Source: Microlunatus antarcticus (GTDB lineage Bacteria > Actinomycetota > Actinomycetes > Propionibacteriales > Propionibacteriaceae). Taken from it: a stretch of 64,000 bases of DNA. A program made the position numbers and the translations under genes. Shown one piece after another: positions 60,478 to 64,000 of the stretch (position 1 is its first letter; every line of letters begins with the position of its first letter). The notes below the pieces were generated by a model. That model did no database searches, was not told where the DNA came from, and was given only the letters and a program-made list of their open reading frames with translations. Where the stretch lies: the NCBI RefSeq assembly GCF_014193425.1, contig NZ_JACHZG010000001.1, positions 2,356,001-2,420,000 of the forward strand. Direction: 5' to 3'.

Positions 60478-62790
60478 CTACTGCGAGACGCGGTAGACGT
60501 CGAAAACCGACGGAACCTGCCGTACGGCGCCGAGGACGTGGTCGAGGTGGGTCGGGTCGCCGGTCTGGAAGGTGAACTTCGCCTTGCAGATCCGGTCCTT
60601 GGTCGTGCTGAGGGCGGCGGAGAGGATGTTCACGTGCTGGTCCGAGAGGCAGCGCGTGATGTCGGAGAGCAGGCGGTTGCGGTCCAGCGCCTCGACCTGG
60701 ATCGCCACCAGGAACGAGCTCAGCGTGGTCGGCGCCCACTCGACCTCGACGATGCGCTCGGGCACCTTGAGCAGCTCGGCGGTGTTGGGGCAGTCGGTGC
60801 GGTGGACCGAGACGCCGGAGCCGCGGGTGACGAAGCCGAGGATCGGGTCGCCGGGCACCGGGGTGCAGCACTTGGCCAGCTTGACCAGCAGGTCGTCCGC
60901 GCCCTTGACCATGACGCCGGTCGTGGTGCCGCTGGTCGCGCGCCGGCTCCGTCGGCCGGTGACGACGCGGTCCTCACCGAGCTCGTCGGCGACCGCGTCC
61001 TCGCCGCCCGAGGCGACGGTGAGCTGGTTGACCACGGCCTGCGCACCGACCGTGCCCTCGCCGATCCCCGCGTACAGGGCATTGACGTCGGCGAGCTTGA
61101 AGTGCGTCGAGATGGCGGTGAGCGCCTCGAGGGTCAGCAGACGCTGCAGCGGCAGGCCGGCCTTACGGAGCTGGCGGGCCAGCGCCTCCTTGCCGTTCTC
61201 GATCGACTCCTCGCGGCGCTCGCGCGTGAAGTGGTGCCGGATCTTGCTGCGGGCGCGCGGGCTGCGGACGAACTGCAGCCAGTCGCGGCTCGGGCCGGCG
61301 TTCTCGGCCTTGGAGGTGAAGATCTCGACGACGTCGCCGTTGTGGAGCTCCGACTCGAGCGGCACGAGCTTGCCGTTGACGCGGGCGCCGATCGTGCGGT
61401 TGCCGACCTCGGTGTGCACCGAGTAGGCGAAGTCGACCGGGGTCGATCCCTGCGGCAGGGCCTTGACCTCGCCGCGGGGGGTGAAGGCGTACACCTCGGT
61501 GGAGTTGATCTCGAAGCGCAACGAGTCGAGGAACTCGCCCGGGTCGGCGGTCTCGCGCTGCCAGTCGAGCAGCTGGCGCACCCACACGAGCTCGTCGTCG
61601 GCGCCGTCGGCGGCCACGACCGGACCGCCGTTCTTGGCGCCCTCCTTGTACTTCCAGTGCGCGGCCACCCCGAACTCGGCGCGGCGGTGCATCTCCTCGG
61701 TGCGGATCTGGAGCTCGACGGGCTTGCCGCCCGGCCCGATCACCGAGGTGTGCAGCGACTGGTACAGGTTGAACTTGGGCATCGCGATGTAGTCCTTGAA
61801 CCGCCCCGGCAGGGGGGTCCAGCGGACGTGCATGACGCCCATCGCGGCGTAGCAGTCGGACTGGTTCTCGACCAGGATCCGCAGGCCGACGAGGTCGTAG
61901 ATGTCGGCGAAGTCGCGGCCGCGGACGACCATCTTCTGGTAGATCGAGTAGTAGTGCTTGGGCCGGCCGGTGACGTTCGCCTTGATCTTGGCGTTCTTGA
62001 GGTCCGCCTGCGCCTGGGTGACGACGGTCGACAGGAACTCGTCACGGCTCGGGGCCGCCTCGGCGACGAGACGCACGATCTCGTCGTAGACCTTGGGGTG
62101 CATGGTCGCGAACGAGAGGTCCTCGAGCTCCCACTTGATCGTGTTCATGCCGAGCCGGTGGGCGAGCGGCGCGTAGATCTCGAGCGTCTCGAGCGCGATG
62201 CGGGACTGCTTGTCCGGCCGCAGGTAGTGCAGCGTGCGCATGTTGTGCAGGCGGTCGGCGAGCTTGATGACGAGCACGCGGATGTCGCGGCTCATCGCCA
62301 CGACCATCTTGCGGATCGTGTCGGACTTGGCCGACTCGCCGTACTTGATCTTGTCGACCTTGGTGCAGCCGTCGACCAGGAGCGCGATCTCCTCGCCGAA
62401 GTCCTTGGTCAGCTCCTTCAGCGTGTACGCGGTGTCCTCGACCGTGTCGTGGAGCAGGGCCGCGCAGAGCGTCGCCTCGGTCATCCCGAGCTCGGCGAGG
62501 ATCGTCGTCACGGCCAGCGGGTGCGTGATGTACGCGTCGCCGCTCTTGCGCCGCTGGTCACGGTGGTAGCGCTCGGCGGTGTGGAACGCCCGCTCGACCA
62601 GCGAGAGGTCGGCCTTGGGGTGGTTGGCCCGGATGACCTGGAACAGGGGGTCGAGCGCCGCCGTCTGCGGGCGCGTCGCGCCCAGCCGGGCCAGGCGCTG
62701 CCGCATGCGGACGCGCGGCGGCTCGCCGGAGGCTGCCGGCGTCTCGACGACCGTCTGGTCCACCACGCTCGAATCCACCACACCCGTCAT
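60478..62790 (-). CDS. rel: Bifunctional (p)ppGpp synthetase/hydrolase Rel
   Basis: This 770-residue stringent-response enzyme has an N-terminal HD hydrolase domain ([17 protein letters not shown] near residue 110), a synthetase domain with [20 protein letters not shown] near 330 (RxKD supports bifunctionality), a TGS domain ([20 protein letters not shown]), and a C-terminal ACT domain ([20 protein letters not shown]). It binds stalled ribosomes with uncharged tRNA. Usually it follows apt directly; here a K+ channel gene intervenes. A 44-bp gap separates it from that gene. Confidence 0.97.
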   Translation of the reverse strand: MTGVVDSSVVDQTVVETPAASGEPPRVRMRQRLARLGATRPQTAALDPLFQVIRANHPKADLSLVERAFHTAERYHRDQRRKSGDAYITHPLAVTTILAELGMTEATLCAALLHDTVEDTAYTLKELTKDFGEEIALLVDGCTKVDKIKYGESAKSDTIRKMVVAMSRDIRVLVIKLADRLHNMRTLHYLRPDKQSRIALETLEIYAPLAHRLGMNTIKWELEDLSFATMHPKVYDEIVRLVAEAAPSRDEFLSTVVTQAQADLKNAKIKANVTGRPKHYYSIYQKMVVRGRDFADIYDLVGLRILVENQSDCYAAMGVMHVRWTPLPGRFKDYIAMPKFNLYQSLHTSVIGPGGKPVELQIRTEEMHRRAEFGVAAHWKYKEGAKNGGPVVAADGADDELVWVRQLLDWQRETADPGEFLDSLRFEINSTEVYAFTPRGEVKALPQGSTPVDFAYSVHTEVGNRTIGARVNGKLVPLESELHNGDVVEIFTSKAENAGPSRDWLQFVRSPRARSKIRHHFTRERREESIENGKEALARQLRKAGLPLQRLLTLEALTAISTHFKLADVNALYAGIGEGTVGAQAVVNQLTVASGGEDAVADELGEDRVVTGRRSRRATSGTTTGVMVKGADDLLVKLAKCCTPVPGDPILGFVTRGSGVSVHRTDCPNTAELLKVPERIVEVEWAPTTLSSFLVAIQVEALDRNRLLSDITRCLSDQHVNILSAALSTTKDRICKAKFTFQTGDPTHLDHVLGAVRQVPSVFDVYRVSQ

Positions 62791-62834
62791 GTCGACTGTG
62801 GGAGGAGTCTAGTCAGGCGGTCGGCACGTGCGCG

Positions 62835-63890
62835 TCAGGCGTCAGCGGCCTTGCGGACGACGACGACCTGGTCGCCCGTCTGGAGGGTGGCGACGGCGGG
62901 GTCGTAGAAGCGCCGCAGGGTCTTGTTCCGGACGACCGCGATGACGCGTTCGCCCTCGACCTCGCCCGGCGCGTGACCGGCCTCGGCTGCGGTCACCTGG
63001 CGCTCCCCCACCTCCAGGCCCTCGCGGGACGAGAGGAGGTCCTCGATGACGGTGCCGATGTTCGGGCTGGTCGCCGAGAGCCCGAGCAGCCGCCCGACGG
63101 CCTCGGACGAGGTGACGACGACGTTGGCCCCGCACTGGCGCAGCAGCGAGGCGTTGTCGTCCTCGCGGACCGCGACCACGACGTGCGCGCTCGGGTTGAG
63201 CTGCCGCACCGTGAGCATGGTGAGGATCGCGGAGTCGTCTCGGTCGAGGGTGATGACGATCTCGCGCGCCCGGGCGATCTCGGCGCGGCGGAGGATGTCG
63301 CGCCGGGTGGCGTCGCCCTCGATGGCGGCGTAGCCGCGGACGTTCGCGTCGGCCACGGCGGTCGGGCGGGAGTCGATGATGACGACCTGCGACGCGTTGG
63401 CGCCATTCGTCTCCAGGGTCTCGACGGCGCTGCGGCCCTTGGTGCCGTAGCCCACGACGACGACGTGGTTGCGCATGCCACTCCTCCAGCGTCGGTCCCG
63501 GTAGATCTGCCGGCCCTGGTTGGCCAGCACCTCCAGGGTCGTGCCGACCAGCAGGACCAGGAAGCCGATCCGCAGGGGGGTCACGATGATGGCGTTCAGC
63601 ACCCGGGCGTGCGGGGCGACGGGCGTGATGTCGCCGTACCCGGTGGTCGTGATGGTGACCGTGGCGTAGTAGATCGCGTCGATCAGACCGACCGTGCCGT
63701 CGCTGGTGTCGTTGTACGAGTCCCGGTCGAGGAAGACCAGCACGACCACGATGGTGAGCAGCAGCAGGGCGAGCCCGCCGCGCCGCGCCAGCTCGACGCC
63801 GGGCGAGGCGCTCCGGGCCGGGAGCGAGACGAGGGCCTCGGAGGTCCAGCGCCGCTCCTGGTCGAGGCGGCGCATGCGCACCATGCCCAC
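62835..63890 (-). CDS. Potassium channel protein with TrkA-N/TrkA-C (RCK) domains
   Basis: This 351-residue protein has two transmembrane helices (about 38-55 and 95-115) flanking the selectivity filter TVTITTTGYGDITP. The cytoplasmic RCK domain has VVVVGYGTKGRSAVETLETN (Rossmann NAD/ATP loop) and VIIDSRPTAVADANV, ending in a TrkA-C domain. Two-helix channels of the MthK type form tetramers gated by ligands. The GTG start directly follows the apt stop; an in-frame ATG lies two codons later. It lies between apt and rel, which is unusual. Confidence 0.92.
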   Translation of the reverse strand: MGMVRMRRLDQERRWTSEALVSLPARSASPGVELARRGGLALLLLTIVVVLVFLDRDSYNDTSDGTVGLIDAIYYATVTITTTGYGDITPVAPHARVLNAIIVTPLRIGFLVLLVGTTLEVLANQGRQIYRDRRWRSGMRNHVVVVGYGTKGRSAVETLETNGANASQVVIIDSRPTAVADANVRGYAAIEGDATRRDILRRAEIARAREIVITLDRDDSAILTMLTVRQLNPSAHVVVAVREDDNASLLRQCGANVVVTSSEAVGRLLGLSATSPNIGTVIEDLLSSREGLEVGERQVTAAEAGHAPGEVEGERVIAVVRNKTLRRFYDPAVATLQTGDQVVVVRKAADA

Positions 63891-63891
63891 G

Positions 63892-64000
63892 TCAGCCCCG
63901 CTCGACGGTGACCAGGGCCCGCACGTCGTCGAGGCCGGCCTGGTGCAACCGGGCCCGGCCCCCCAGGAACCCGAGCTCGAGCACCACGGCGACGGCGGCG
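63892..64000 (-). CDS. apt: Adenine phosphoribosyltransferase, C-terminal end only
   Basis: The last 35 codons of a minus-strand gene enter from the right edge and end in TGA at 63892. They read LELGFLGGRARL near the middle, typical of the Apt C-terminus (ELxFLxGRxxL), and then LDDVRALVTVERG. Apt recycles adenine to AMP. Many actinobacteria have secD-secF-apt-rel in this order, so the assignment fits context. Only a fragment is visible, so confidence is moderate. Confidence 0.7.
   Translation of the reverse strand, partial: AAVAVVLELGFLGGRARLHQAGLDDVRALVTVERG

Overview
The window is a continuous 64-kb chromosomal stretch from a very G+C-rich actinobacterium. Support comes from a WhiB-family iron-sulfur regulator, an actinobacterial integration host factor (mIHF), a PriA that has lost its Walker A motif, an OleA/OleBC hydrocarbon pathway in its actinobacterial fused form, many GTG starts, and a gene order typical of the phylum. 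I think a member of the Propionibacteriales is likely, but no rRNA or other decisive marker is present. There are no tRNA or rRNA genes, CRISPR arrays, insertion sequences or prophage modules that I can support.

Layout. 1-8 kb: the end of an olefin (long-chain hydrocarbon) biosynthesis locus (oleA-oleBC), a divergent whiB gene, a membrane/stress-type cluster (a YihY-holin fusion, DUF3618, DUF4235), then a PAC2 protein and an AI-2E-type permease. 8-26 kb: a housekeeping string on the minus strand read carA-carB-pyrD-pyrF, mihF-gmk, rpoZ-coaBC-metK, priA-fmt-rsmB, rpe, interrupted by a ThrE-type exporter and a small HAD-like protein. 26-32.5 kb: an accessory block (marR-MFS pair, glycerate kinase, secreted M6 metalloprotease) at the place where many actinobacteria have pyrR-pyrB-pyrC. 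32.7-44.8 kb: nusB-efp, the aroC-aroK-aroB cluster, aroE-mltG, ruvX-alaS-DUF948, with a methyltransferase and an Nramp-like transporter inserted. 45-64 kb: rarA, aspS, hisS, an MBL-fold hydrolase, a DUF349 protein, rel (ppGpp) and the 3' end of apt. Inserted among these are secreted proteins, a lipoprotein, ArfB, a DUF2252 protein, a winged-helix protein, a P-loop protein and a K+ channel.

How the genes work together. The backbone supplies pyrimidine (carAB, pyrD, pyrF) and purine (gmk) nucleotides, aromatic precursors (aroB, C, E, K), CoA and SAM (coaBC, metK), tRNA charging (alaS, aspS, hisS, fmt), ribosome maturation and rescue (rsmB, efp, arfB) and the stringent response (rel). Tight 1-11 bp overlaps (ATGA, GTGA, TGATG) show translational coupling throughout. 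Accessory insertions sit between these blocks.

The most interesting signals are regulatory or structural. (1) A PyrR-binding-loop RNA in the carA leader folds so that its lower stem covers the carA Shine-Dalgarno sequence, although pyrR is not at this locus. (2) Long inverted repeats sit in several convergent gene junctions, the best being a 98-bp symmetric array of six 10/11-mers. (3) The palindrome CGTACG is strongly over-represented and accounts for many uses of the rare codons GTA and CGT. (4) There are unusual fusions: an MFS exporter with a DivIVA-like coiled-coil tail, and a YihY-holin protein.
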